Below are positions 17,672-26,005 of a stretch of DNA of 64,000 nt, piece by piece. The DNA is from Aalborgiella sp963841045 (lineage in GTDB: Bacteria > Pseudomonadota > Gammaproteobacteria > Burkholderiales > Burkholderiaceae_C): the NCBI GenBank assembly GCA_963841045.1, contig CAWJBD010000003.1:62001-126000 (forward strand). The letters run 5' to 3'. Made by a program: the position numbers and the translations under genes. Below the pieces are notes generated by a model. It was not told the DNA's origin. It was given only the letters and a program-made list of their open reading frames with translations, and ran no database searches. Within the stretch, counting starts at the first letter, position 1. Each line of letters opens with the position of its first letter.

Positions 17672-17750
17672 CTTGTTTGTTCACAAAAAGCTGTGAGAGT
17701 TCAACTCTTCTGCTTAACGCTCCAGCTTTGTGTTCAGTTTACTGTTTGAA

Positions 17751-19166
17751 TTACAGCGAGTAGTACATGTCAAATTCCACTGGGTGTGTCGCCATGCGCA
17801 TGCGTGTCACTTCAGTCATTTTGAGTTCAATGAATGCATCAATCATGCTGTCAGTGAACACACCGCCTTTGGTCAAGAATTTGCGATCTGCGTCGAGGCA
17901 ATCCAAGGCTTGATCCAAGCTGTGGCACACAGTTGGGACCAATTTGTCTTCTTCTGGTGGCAGATGGTACAAATCTTTGGTAGCTGCTTCGCCTGGGTGG
18001 ATTTTGTTTTCCACACCATCCAAACCTGCCATCATCAATGCTGAGAAGCCCAAGTAAGGGTTCATCATTGGATCTGGGAAACGCGCTTCAACACGGCGAC
18101 CTTTTGGATTGGCCACATGTGGAATACGAATAGATGCAGAGCGGTTTTTAGCAGAGTATGCCAATTTCACTGGCGCTTCAAATCCAGGCACCAAACGCTT
18201 GTAGCTGTTGGTACTTGGGTTGGTGATGGCGTTCAAAGCACGTGCATGCTTGATGATGCCGCCAATGTAGTACAAAGCAAATTCTGACAATCCTGCATAG
18301 CCGTCGCCAGCGAACAAGTTTTTGCCGTCTTTCCAGATAGATTGGTGAACGTGCATGCCTGATCCGTTGTCGCCAACGATTGGTTTTGGCATGAATGTGG
18401 CAGTTTTGCCGTAGGCATTTGCCACGTTTTGAACCACGTATTTTTGTACCTGTGTCCAGTCAGCGCGTTGCACCAATGTGCTGAATTTTGTACCCAATTC
18501 GCATTGGCCCGCACCAGCCACTTCGTGGTGATGCACTTCGACTGGAATGCCCAAGGATTCCAAAATCAAAGACATTTCAGAGCGCATGTCGTGTGTGCTG
18601 TCGACTGGTGGCACTGGGAAATAGCCGCCTTTAACGGTTGGACGATGGCCGCGATTGCCGCCTTCCATTTTTGCGCCGCTGTTCCATGGTGCTTCGTATT
18701 CTTCGATTTTGAAGAATGTGCCAGACATATCGGTATTCCAACGCACGCCATCAAAAATGAAAAATTCAGGCTCAGGACCAAAGAAAGCGGTGTCGCCTAA
18801 ACCAGATGCTTTCAAATAGGCTTCTGCGCGTTTGGCCACTGAACGTGGGTCACGGTCATAAGCTTTGCCGTCTGCAGGTTCAACCACGTCACATTGCAAG
18901 AACAGGGTGGTTTCTTCAAAGAATGGGTCGATGTTGGCCGTATTTGGGTCAGGCATCAATTGCATGTCTGATGCTTCAATGCCTTTCCAGCCAGCAATGG
19001 AAGATCCATCAAAAGCATGTCCTGATGAGAATTTGTCTTCGTCAAAATGCGACACAGGCACAGTCACGTGCTGCTCTTTACCACGGGTATCAGTGAAGCG
19101 GAAATCAACAAATTTGACTTCCTCGTCTTTCACCATCTTCATCACATCTGCAATGGTCTTTGCCAT
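17751..19166 (-). CDS. glnA: glutamine synthetase type I
   Basis: GlnA of 471 residues makes glutamine from glutamate, ammonia and ATP; the enzyme is a dodecamer. Seen: VKFVDFRFTDTRGKEQHVT at the N-terminus, DGSSIAGWKGIEASDM, VEVHHHEVAGAGQCELG with metal ligands, NPSTNSYKRLVPGFEAPV and the adenylylation loop KDLYHLPPEED with its tyrosine. The ATG at 19166 is preferred over the TTG just before it because AGGAG sits seven bases ahead. A sigma54-type promoter and an NtrC-like site lie upstream and a strong terminator downstream; NtrB/NtrC are encoded just after. Confidence 0.97.
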   Translation of the reverse strand: MAKTIADVMKMVKDEEVKFVDFRFTDTRGKEQHVTVPVSHFDEDKFSSGHAFDGSSIAGWKGIEASDMQLMPDPNTANIDPFFEETTLFLQCDVVEPADGKAYDRDPRSVAKRAEAYLKASGLGDTAFFGPEPEFFIFDGVRWNTDMSGTFFKIEEYEAPWNSGAKMEGGNRGHRPTVKGGYFPVPPVDSTHDMRSEMSLILESLGIPVEVHHHEVAGAGQCELGTKFSTLVQRADWTQVQKYVVQNVANAYGKTATFMPKPIVGDNGSGMHVHQSIWKDGKNLFAGDGYAGLSEFALYYIGGIIKHARALNAITNPSTNSYKRLVPGFEAPVKLAYSAKNRSASIRIPHVANPKGRRVEARFPDPMMNPYLGFSALMMAGLDGVENKIHPGEAATKDLYHLPPEEDKLVPTVCHSLDQALDCLDADRKFLTKGGVFTDSMIDAFIELKMTEVTRMRMATHPVEFDMYYSL

Positions 19167-19215
19167 CAAAATCTCCTAAAACGCCATATGGCGGGTTGAT
19201 AAAAACTAAATACGA

Positions 19216-19231
19216 AGCATGAATTGTGCCA
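19216..19231 (-). promoter_or_regulatory. sigma54 (RpoN) promoter of glnA
   Basis: The minus strand reads TGGCACAATTCATGCT, with GG and GC separated by exactly ten bases and TGGCAC and GCT matching the consensus (TGGCACG-N4-TTGCW). The predicted start site falls near 19205, leaving a leader of about 40 bases to the glnA ATG. RpoN control of glnA by NtrC is well established in other proteobacteria. Confidence 0.75.
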
Positions 19232-19382
19232 AAAATTGACCTAGCGACCAATCAAATCAACACAAAGGAATCTCTCTTACTTAACTCGACAATCACGTTG
19301 ATTTTACAAGCTAGATGCGCTTGGTCATTCGAGTGCTTGCTTAAAATTGTCCGATTTTAAATATTCTTGATTCAGCGCAATG

Positions 19383-19399
19383 CGCACCAAATAAGTGCA
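19383..19399. promoter_or_regulatory. NtrC-like binding site upstream of glnA
   Basis: CGCACC-AAATA-AGTGCA differs from the NtrC dyad TGCACC-N5-GGTGCA by one base in each half and has the correct five-base spacer. It lies about 165 bases upstream of the sigma54 promoter, a normal enhancer distance. It also lies close to the 3' end of the next gene (19420). Confidence 0.55.
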
Positions 19400-19419
19400 A
19401 TATCGAATTTCTTAGCACT

Positions 19420-20316
19420 TTAATTGATCAATTTTGGTACATTCTGTGCACCATTATCGTGCGTAGAGAGTGTTTCCGTGATCAAAGGTGTGGGTGGTTT
19501 TGGTGCTTGGATGACTTCTTCTGAGCGTAAATCTTGCAAAGCAGCCAAACAAAAATGGCTGAACCATAATGATGCGAAACCAAATACCAAGGTGTAAATC
19601 CAAATGGCAATGGGTATCAAAATCATGAAGGCTGCTGCAAACAAAATACCTGATGCCCAAACAATGCTGGGGGCTGCACCCAAATAGCCTGTGATGATGC
19701 CAATCACCAATAAGGGGCTGCGGTATTTGCGCATGATGGTCCGCCGCTCTTCTTTACTCGCATGGTCAGCCAACGCATCAAAGCTCATGACACGGTAGGT
19801 CAACCAACCCCAAATCAGCGGTGGCACAATCAAAATCAAAGGTGGAACCAACCACAAAGGGATGGTCACTATCAAAATCAAAATGGCCACAACAGTTGCA
19901 CCTAAAGACCAAACGATGCTGGCCAACAAGGAGTGCCCTTTTTTTCGTTCCAAGGTTGGAAACCGACGTTCAGCGACCAATGACACCATGGCGGGCGTCA
20001 TCATGACTGCCACCAAAATCAATGAAATCACCACAATGATGGGTGTTAACACCACAATCACCAACATCGGTATTAAAAATGCTTTCAGTCCGCCCACACC
20101 GACACTTTGCAACCAGGCCATGAAGGTGTTGAGCAGACTAAAGGACTCTAAAGTTGCTTTCACCCAATCTACCGCAGGTGTCCAAAAAAAGTAAGCCAAG
20201 CCCCAAGCCAGTACGCCCATGATCGCCAATGGTAAAAAAGACAAGGCTATGACACGTGGGTGCAAACAATAAGCTGCTGCACGCCAAAAGGAATCCAACA
20301 TCAGGTTTTTCTTCAT
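19420..20316 (-). CDS. EI24-domain membrane protein
   Basis: A 298-residue membrane protein with about six hydrophobic segments and EI24/CysZ-like features: SFWRAAAYCLHPRVIALSFL near the N-terminus, then MMTPAMVSLVAERRFPTLER and the central block PLIWGWLTYRVMSFDALADH. The function of bacterial EI24 proteins is not well defined; CysZ relatives carry sulfate, but the cys context is absent here. The start at 20316 is chosen because GGAGG lies five bases ahead; longer in-frame starts add non-conserved residues. It is divergent from the ABC exporter gene. Confidence 0.82.
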   Translation of the reverse strand: MKKNLMLDSFWRAAAYCLHPRVIALSFLPLAIMGVLAWGLAYFFWTPAVDWVKATLESFSLLNTFMAWLQSVGVGGLKAFLIPMLVIVVLTPIIVVISLILVAVMMTPAMVSLVAERRFPTLERKKGHSLLASIVWSLGATVVAILILIVTIPLWLVPPLILIVPPLIWGWLTYRVMSFDALADHASKEERRTIMRKYRSPLLVIGIITGYLGAAPSIVWASGILFAAAFMILIPIAIWIYTLVFGFASLWFSHFCLAALQDLRSEEVIQAPKPPTPLITETLSTHDNGAQNVPKLIN

Positions 20317-20444
20317 CATGCCCTCCAGCATACTGCATAGCACATGCAGTTTGATAATTAAACTATGATTCAAACATCAGGGCAATTATTTCTATCCCTT
20401 GCTGTACCTTGTAATATCACACCCTTCGCCCCACTTAGTTTCTC

Positions 20445-22238
20445 ATGACCACTCCTACAGAACGACCAAAACCCACCTCGCCCCGCTCTATCACTGGTTT
20501 GGCGCCATTTATCAAGCCCTATCGCGTGCAAATCGGTTTGGCATTGGTGTTCTTGGTTTTGGCTGCTTTGGCCACATTGGCGTTTCCTCTGGCATTGCGC
20601 AGCTTGATTGACGGTGGATTGGTTAGCAGCAACGTGGCTGATAAAGGTGCACAAGTGATGGGCTTACGCAATCACTTTTTTGCTTTATTTGCTGTGGCAG
20701 CTGCACTGGGTTTGTTCAGTGCAGCACGTTATTACACCGTGAGTTGGCTGGGAGAACGTGTGACCACCGATGTGCGCAATGCGGTTTACAGCCACGTCTT
20801 GCACCAAAGCCCAGAGTTTTTTGAAACCACGCAAACGGGTGAAGTGCTGTCGCGTTTGTCCGCCGACACCACTTTGGTACAAACTGTGGTGGGATCATCC
20901 TTGTCGATGGGCTTGCGCAATTTGGTCATGGGCATAGGCGCACTGGCCATGTTGATTTGGACCAACCCGTGGCTGATGCTGCAAGTGCTGGGCGTGTTGG
21001 TTTTGATTGTGTTGCCAGCTATGGTGTTTGGCAGACGTGTGCGCAAATTGTCACGCGCCAGCCAAGACCGCATGGCCGATTCCAGCGCCATTGCAGCTGA
21101 AGTGTTGAACGCTATTCCGGTTGTACAAAGCTACGCGGCTGAGGAACGCGAATCCAATCGCTTCACATCTGCCAATCAACAAGCATTCAAAACAGCTGTG
21201 ACGCGCAGCAAAGCCCGCGCGGTATTGGTGGCGTTCATCATCATTGCCACCAGCGCAGGATTGATTTGGGGCTTGTACCAAGGTACGCAAGCCGTCATCA
21301 ATGGCACTTTGTCTGCCGGTCATTTGGGTCAAACCGTGGTGTACATCATCATTTTGGCGAGTGCCTTTGCAGTATTGGGTGAAACCTATGGTGACTTGTT
21401 GCGGGCAGCCGGTGCCACCGAACGTTTGATGGAATTGTTGGATTCAAAATCACCCATTCAATCACCAGAAAAACCAGCTGTAGCCGGCGTATCTGCTGCC
21501 GGAAGTGCTATTCAATTTGAAGCAATCGAGTTCAACTACCCATCCCGCCCACTGCAAACCGCTCTGAGCAAATTCAGCTTGGATGTGAAGCCGGGCGAAA
21601 CTGTGGCCTTGGTTGGGCCCAGCGGTGCAGGCAAAAGCACGGTGTTTCAGTTGCTCTTGCGTTTTTACGATCCCAAAACGGGTCACATCAAACTTGATGG
21701 CGTGGAAACCAACACCTTGAATTTGCAAGATTTGCGCAGCCGCATTGGCATCGTGCCGCAAGATGCGGTGATCTTTTCCACCAGCGCTTTAGAAAATATC
21801 CGCTATGGCAAACCTGAAGCGAATGACGACGAAGTCAAAGCCGCTGCCAAAGCCGCTTTTGCCGATGAGTTCATCACCAAGCTGCCTGAAGGCTACGACA
21901 CCTTTTTGGGCGAACGCGGTGTGCGCTTGAGTGGCGGTCAGCGCCAACGCATCGCCATCGCCCGCGCCATGCTGAAAAACCCACCGCTGCTCCTGTTGGA
22001 CGAAGCCACCAGCGCCCTCGATGCCGAAAGCGAACGCATGGTGCAAGCCGCCCTAGAAACCGCCATGAAAGACCGCACCACCTTGGTCATCGCCCACCGC
22101 CTGGCCACCATCCAACAAGCCGACCGCATCATCGTCCTCGACCACGGCCAAATAGCCGAACAAGGTACACACGCAGAGCTGGTAGCCAAAGGCGGTTTGT
22201 ACGCGCACTTGGCAGAGCTGCAATTTGGCATTGATTAG
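20445..22238 (+). CDS. ABC exporter, fused permease and ATPase
   Basis: A 597-residue half-transporter: six membrane helices (from PYRVQIGLALVFLVLAALA to about residue 310) and an ATPase with Walker A GPSGAGKST, Q-loop PQDAVIF, signature LSGGQRQRIAIARAML, Walker B LLLLDEATSALDAE and switch histidine VIAHRLATI. It resembles MsbA/BmrA-type multidrug or lipid exporters; without linked genes the substrate remains open. It acts as a homodimer in the inner membrane. The dispersed repeat follows six bases after its stop. Confidence 0.9.
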   Translation: MTTPTERPKPTSPRSITGLAPFIKPYRVQIGLALVFLVLAALATLAFPLALRSLIDGGLVSSNVADKGAQVMGLRNHFFALFAVAAALGLFSAARYYTVSWLGERVTTDVRNAVYSHVLHQSPEFFETTQTGEVLSRLSADTTLVQTVVGSSLSMGLRNLVMGIGALAMLIWTNPWLMLQVLGVLVLIVLPAMVFGRRVRKLSRASQDRMADSSAIAAEVLNAIPVVQSYAAEERESNRFTSANQQAFKTAVTRSKARAVLVAFIIIATSAGLIWGLYQGTQAVINGTLSAGHLGQTVVYIIILASAFAVLGETYGDLLRAAGATERLMELLDSKSPIQSPEKPAVAGVSAAGSAIQFEAIEFNYPSRPLQTALSKFSLDVKPGETVALVGPSGAGKSTVFQLLLRFYDPKTGHIKLDGVETNTLNLQDLRSRIGIVPQDAVIFSTSALENIRYGKPEANDDEVKAAAKAAFADEFITKLPEGYDTFLGERGVRLSGGQRQRIAIARAMLKNPPLLLLDEATSALDAESERMVQAALETAMKDRTTLVIAHRLATIQQADRIIVLDHGQIAEQGTHAELVAKGGLYAHLAELQFGID

Positions 22239-22243
22239 CCAGT

Positions 22244-22306
22244 TTTATATAAGAAATTGGCCTCTAGCCGGCGTATTGATTGCCTAAGTGCTATATTATT
22301 TATAGC
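22244..22306 (-). repeat. dispersed palindromic repeat, copy 5 (intergenic)
   Basis: Minus strand: GCTATAAATAATATAGC hairpin, core GGCAATCAATACGCCGGC, tail TAGAGGCCAATTTC then TTATATAA. It is one of the best-conserved copies and lies just after the ABC exporter stop, before the orphan gene at 22323. It could act as a 3'-end structure for the exporter transcript. Confidence 0.9.
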
Positions 22307-22322
22307 TAGATTTTGGAATTAT

Positions 22323-23039
22323 ATGATTTCAACTGAACGAATCCAAGCAGCTATAGAACTCGTTGAATGGATACGTGTATCGGTTCATGATCAACCATTG
22401 ACTGCAAATGAAAGAAACTTAGTTGCAGTTCCTTGCTATGCGATTACTCAAGATCAACACCATGCAATTGTGTTATTGACTGATCATCAGCTATTCGCTT
22501 CTAGTTTTGCTTTACTGCGCATAGCTTTTGAGTCATACATTCGTGGAGTTTGGCTTTCACTTTGCGCAACAGATGCGGAAATTGAAAAGTTTAATAATGG
22601 ATGGGAGCCGCCTAACATTACAAAGCTTCTTAATGATGTAGAGGCGACACCTGGTTTTCTGAAAAGATTCTTTCACATATTAAAACGCAAAGCTGGAAAG
22701 CAATGTGTGACTTCACGCACACTGGTGGATTGCATACACAACGCTGGAATTCGAGCGATGCAATCGAACCCAACTACTCAAACCAAGAAATTGAGGAAGT
22801 TTGTGCAACTATCTGAAATATTGGCAATCATGTCAGTAATTGGACTCGCAGAAGTGATTGGAAATGATGCTCTTGCATATTTCGAGTTCATTCAAAATTT
22901 CAACTTCAACATAAACCCGTCTCTAGCAACGCCTCCCCTGCCGTCAATATCTTCACTGGCAAATGCGTTTCAATCACCAACAAATCCTGATCACCCGTCA
23001 CTAACCATGCGGCTGAAGCTACCAATGCGGTGTGGATGA
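22323..23039 (+). pseudogene. hypothetical protein (DUF6988-like), frameshifted
   Basis: The N-terminus (MISTERIQAAIELVEWI, then LLRIAFESYIRGVWLSLCA) resembles a family of small orphan proteins that I recall as DUF6988; the number is from memory. The expected THTGG block is present but in another frame: SWKAMCDFTHTGGLHTQRW. Moving back one base near 22679 and forward one near 22814 gives a continuous protein. The 3' end runs antisense into the PIN toxin gene, so the last fifty residues are probably not native. The gene is A+T-rich compared with its neighbours. Function unknown; damage could be real or a sequencing artefact. Confidence 0.55.
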
Positions 23040-23403
23040 ATTTATCGTCATCTGGGTCGCGGCTGTAGGTTTCAGCGGCTAGGTCTGCAGGGATGTCTTC
23101 CCAATGGGACGCGGCGTTGGCGTCGTGCAGGATGGCGCGGCGGATGTCCATGCTCAGGTAGCGGTCGAATTTGGGTTTCCAGATTCTGGCTTCAAGCTCG
23201 GCGAAGGTGGCTTTGGAGAAGACGGGAATGCCTGTTTGCAGTACCCGTCGCACCACTTGAGCGGGTGCGCCAGATTTAGAAATGGCGGCGCTTAACCAAA
23301 TGTTGGTGTCTAAAACAACTCGTTTGTTATCAATATTCTCGACACGTTGATTGTCTGTGGCTGGGGCTTTTGCTGCTTTACCCGCAACTTCATCAGCTCT
23401 CAT
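22906..23403 (-). CDS. PIN-domain toxin
   Basis: A 165-residue PIN-family protein, likely an RNase toxin. The first acidic residue is in RVVLDTNIWLSAAIS, a conserved glutamate in KATFAELEARIW, and later aspartates in YSRDPDDDKFIHTAL and LVTGDQDLL, forming the metal site. About 27 residues before the domain are not part of the PIN core, so a start nearer RVVLDTN is possible. It overlaps the end of a Phd/YefM-type antitoxin gene by 11 bases, and its 3' end overlaps the orphan at 22323 in antisense. Confidence 0.85.
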   Translation of the reverse strand: MRADEVAGKAAKAPATDNQRVENIDNKRVVLDTNIWLSAAISKSGAPAQVVRRVLQTGIPVFSKATFAELEARIWKPKFDRYLSMDIRRAILHDANAASHWEDIPADLAAETYSRDPDDDKFIHTALVASAAWLVTGDQDLLVIETHLPVKILTAGEALLETGLC

Positions 23404-23644
23404 CAGCTAACAGCGCATCAAGTATTGCAGGGGTCATACCTGCACGTTCGGCAGCGCTGGCTGAATCATCTAAAGTGTGTTGTAGGCGGTTGGCATAAAA
23501 GGCGCGCATGGCTTCAAAATCTTGCACATTGACCAGCACGCCCATCAAGCGGTCGTGCCGCTTCACGCCGACGGGTTCGCGTTGCGCTTGGTCTAAAAAT
23601 GCGCCAAAATTGGTCTTGGCTTCGTTGGCTGTGTAGGTTTGCAT
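23393..23644 (-). CDS. Phd/YefM-type antitoxin
   Basis: An 83-residue antitoxin: MQTYTANEAKTNFGAFLDQAQREPVGV is replaced here in short form as the Phd fold start TANEAKTNFGAFLDQAQ followed by RHDRLMGVLVNVQDFE, the DNA-binding dimer domain. The C-terminal residues (GMTPAILDALLADES) would cover the PIN toxin. The overlap of 11 bases with the toxin gene suggests coupled translation. Such antitoxins normally repress their own promoter, here between 23645 and 23715. Confidence 0.85.
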   Translation of the reverse strand: MQTYTANEAKTNFGAFLDQAQREPVGVKRHDRLMGVLVNVQDFEAMRAFYANRLQHTLDDSASAAERAGMTPAILDALLADES

Positions 23645-23715
23645 GGCTTTATATTAAACGAATCGTTCGATTTGGTCAAATCATTTAACTGTAATCAATA
23701 GATTTATGCCTTGTT

Positions 23716-24093
23716 ATGGTAAACAACACTTCACCAAACGATTCCATCGACAGCTACATCGTCCAATTCCCAGACGAGGTACAAGCGCGTTTGCAACGAT
23801 TGCGAAAGACAATTTTGAAGCTGGCACCAGGGGCGACTGAGGCGATGAGTTACAAGATTCCCACATTCAAGCTCAATGGCAATTTGGTGCATTTTGCGGC
23901 TTTTAAAAAGCACATTGGGTTTTACCCCGGCGCGGCTGGGATTGCAGCTTTTCAGGACGAATTGGCCGGATACAAAAGTGCCAAAGGCTCGGTTCAGTTT
24001 CCGCTGGACCAAACTTTGCCACTGGATTTGGTGAAAAAAATTGTGAAATTCCGGGTGGCGCAGAATTTGGCTGCACCGAAAAAGAAGGCCTAA
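23716..24093 (+). CDS. DUF1801 (YdhG/YjbR-like) protein
   Basis: A 125-residue cytoplasmic protein with the DUF1801 pattern: IDSYIVQFPDEVQARLQRLR, then LAPGATEAMSYKIPTFKLNG, HIGFYPGAAGI and a final KKIVKFRVAQN. Members share a CyaY/YdhG-like fold; the biochemical role is not established. It is a lone gene between the toxin-antitoxin pair and rpsT. Confidence 0.85.
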   Translation: MVNNTSPNDSIDSYIVQFPDEVQARLQRLRKTILKLAPGATEAMSYKIPTFKLNGNLVHFAAFKKHIGFYPGAAGIAAFQDELAGYKSAKGSVQFPLDQTLPLDLVKKIVKFRVAQNLAAPKKKA

Positions 24094-24204
24094 AAGCTCG
24101 TCTTTGCCAGTTTCCCGGTCAGTGGGGACAGGTTCAGGGGTGAAAAAAATGCTAAAATCATGGGCTTAGCTGACATCATCCACTTACACATAAGGATATA
24201 AATC

Positions 24205-24507
24205 ATGGCATCCGCCAAACCTAAAAAGAAAAACCCCCGTCTTGCCTCTGGTCGCAAACGCGTTCGTCAAGACAACAAAATCAACGCCGCAAACACTTCT
24301 TTGCGCTCTAAATACCGTACCGCTGTGAAAAACGTTGAAAAAGCCGTTCTCACTGGCGACAAAGCAAAAGCTGCTGAAGCATTTACCAAAATGCAAGCCG
24401 TGGTAGACACCGTGGCTGACAAAGGCATCTTCCACAAAAACAAGGCAGCGCGCGATAAGAGCCGCTTGTCTTCTAGAGTCAAGGCTTTAGCCTTGTCCGC
24501 TGCTTAA
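24205..24507 (+). CDS. rpsT: 30S ribosomal protein S20
   Basis: A basic 100-residue protein that binds 16S rRNA early in 30S assembly. The start MASAKPKKKNPRLASGRKRV and the later HKNKAARDKSRLSSRVKALA are typical of S20 (usually 85-95 residues). A likely extended -10 (TGCTAAAAT, 24150-24158) lies about 50 bases before the ATG, and AAGGA is 10 bases ahead of the start. An intrinsic terminator follows at 24599. Confidence 0.97.
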   Translation: MASAKPKKKNPRLASGRKRVRQDNKINAANTSLRSKYRTAVKNVEKAVLTGDKAKAAEAFTKMQAVVDTVADKGIFHKNKAARDKSRLSSRVKALALSAA

Positions 24508-24598
24508 TTTAATTTAAGCAATTCGCCCAAACTGCATTGTTGTAGTTTGCCGTTTTGTTGGGTGCGCTGTCAGCTAGTTAGCCCTAAAGCTTGTAAAT

Positions 24599-24641
24599 AA
24601 CCGCTCTATTGCAAATGACTTGCAAGACCAGCGGTTTTTTT
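24599..24641 (+). terminator. Rho-independent terminator after rpsT
   Basis: AACCGCT pairs with AGCGGTT and the inner TTGCAA pairs with TTGCAA, followed by seven T residues at 24635-24641. It lies about 90 bases after the rpsT stop. Its T-tract touches the stop codon of the convergent MscS gene. Confidence 0.82.
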
Positions 24642-25998
24642 ACGTCCCAGCAGATGTGCCGCTGGACAATTTCTGGCTAGAAATATTCTGATTGCTTTTA
24701 GCTTCGTGAACGACCAGTTGCGGATAAGGTATATCGATATGGTTTGCACGTAGCGCCGCCAAAATACCCTTATTGACATCAGAACGAAGGTTAAGCTGTC
24801 CGTTCTCAGGATCGGTGATCCAATAGCTCAAAGTGAAATCCAGCCCGTTCACACCAAATGCCGTCAGGACTGCGACAGGTGCTGGTTCTGGTAATACACG
24901 GCTTTGAGCCAAAGCGGCTTTTACTAACAGCTGACTGACCAATTCTACGTCGCTGTCGTATCCCACTGAAACCAAGGTTTGTTGTACCAAAAGTGAATCA
25001 CTGAATGTGAGATTTTCTACACGGCTGGTCACCAGCATTTCGTTAGGTACGATTGATTCGCGCCCACCCGCTGAGCGAATCACGGTGTAGCGGGTATTGA
25101 TCTCGGTAATGCGGCCTTCAAAATCATCGACGCGAACGAAATCTCCAATACGCATACTTCGTTCGGTCAAAATCACAAAACCACTGACATAGTTTGAAGC
25201 TAATTTTTGTAGCCCAAGACCAATCCCCACGCCCACTGCACCCCCCAAGACGGACAAGGCTGTTAAATCAATACCCACCATACTGAGGGACAAAAGTAAA
25301 CCGACAAAAACCAACACGGCACGCACGGCGTTGCTGGCCGCTTTTCGCAGTGACAATTCCCCACCACTGGCATGGCGCAAGAGTTTTGCTTCAACGGCAG
25401 ATGACATCCACAAAGATAACAGTAGCACCACACCTGCTGTAAGAACACCTTCCAGCATGGTCGATAACGACATGGAATGACCACTGACTTTCCATTTGAC
25501 TTGTTCTAGCTCAGCGGCAACCAAGGGCAACACGCCACTGACCCACAACACAAAAGCCAGCCAAACCATCCAAGAAATCGTGCGCTCAATGAATCGCATG
25601 GTGGGTGATTCTGTGAATGCGACTTGCAGAATCTTTACGCCCATACGAATCACGAAAAGTGACAGTAAAGTGGGTACAGCAACGTAAAGCAAATGTATCT
25701 TCAAGAGCGGGTGCAATGCGATTTGCGCCGCATATGTGAAGCACAGCCACAAAAGTGGAAACAACACACCATCAAAAATACGGTTTCCGAAAAAAACCGA
25801 CTTGTCTGCGATTTTGCTTGTATTGCCACGAATGAAAACAGTCAGTCCCCAAGCTAAACCAAAACACATGAGAAGCACCACCAGTTCAATGAGAACACTG
25901 GGAGTGAACATCAAAGAAACCCACTCCTTCAAATCGTCGGCAGGCAAAATCTTATTGGTAGCCATACCGTTGGCGGTGAGTGTTGAAAAAACTGTCAT
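24640..25998 (-). CDS. MscS-family mechanosensitive ion channel
   Basis: A 452-residue inner-membrane protein with about six helices, then the MscS pore and beta domain: GGAVGVGIGLGLQKLASNYV (pore helix), GFVILTERSMRIGDFVRVD, GRITEINTRYTVIRSAGG and SIVPNEMLVTSRVENL. MscS channels release solutes on hypo-osmotic shock. The length is greater than E. coli MscS (286), placing it in the YbdG/YnaI-like medium-size group. There is no signal peptide. The start at 25998 is eight bases after the deacetylase gene's stop, so the two may be co-transcribed. Confidence 0.9.
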   Translation of the reverse strand: MTVFSTLTANGMATNKILPADDLKEWVSLMFTPSVLIELVVLLMCFGLAWGLTVFIRGNTSKIADKSVFFGNRIFDGVLFPLLWLCFTYAAQIALHPLLKIHLLYVAVPTLLSLFVIRMGVKILQVAFTESPTMRFIERTISWMVWLAFVLWVSGVLPLVAAELEQVKWKVSGHSMSLSTMLEGVLTAGVVLLLSLWMSSAVEAKLLRHASGGELSLRKAASNAVRAVLVFVGLLLSLSMVGIDLTALSVLGGAVGVGIGLGLQKLASNYVSGFVILTERSMRIGDFVRVDDFEGRITEINTRYTVIRSAGGRESIVPNEMLVTSRVENLTFSDSLLVQQTLVSVGYDSDVELVSQLLVKAALAQSRVLPEPAPVAVLTAFGVNGLDFTLSYWITDPENGQLNLRSDVNKGILAALRANHIDIPYPQLVVHEAKSNQNISSQKLSSGTSAGT

Positions 25999-26005
25999 AA
26001 CTTAA

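Noticed and set aside
19381..19396. TGGTGCGCATTGCGC on the minus strand as a second sigma54 promoter of glnA.
   Set aside because: The GG-N10-GC spacing fits but the TT before GC is missing, and the site at 19216-19231 is far better and closer to the start codon.
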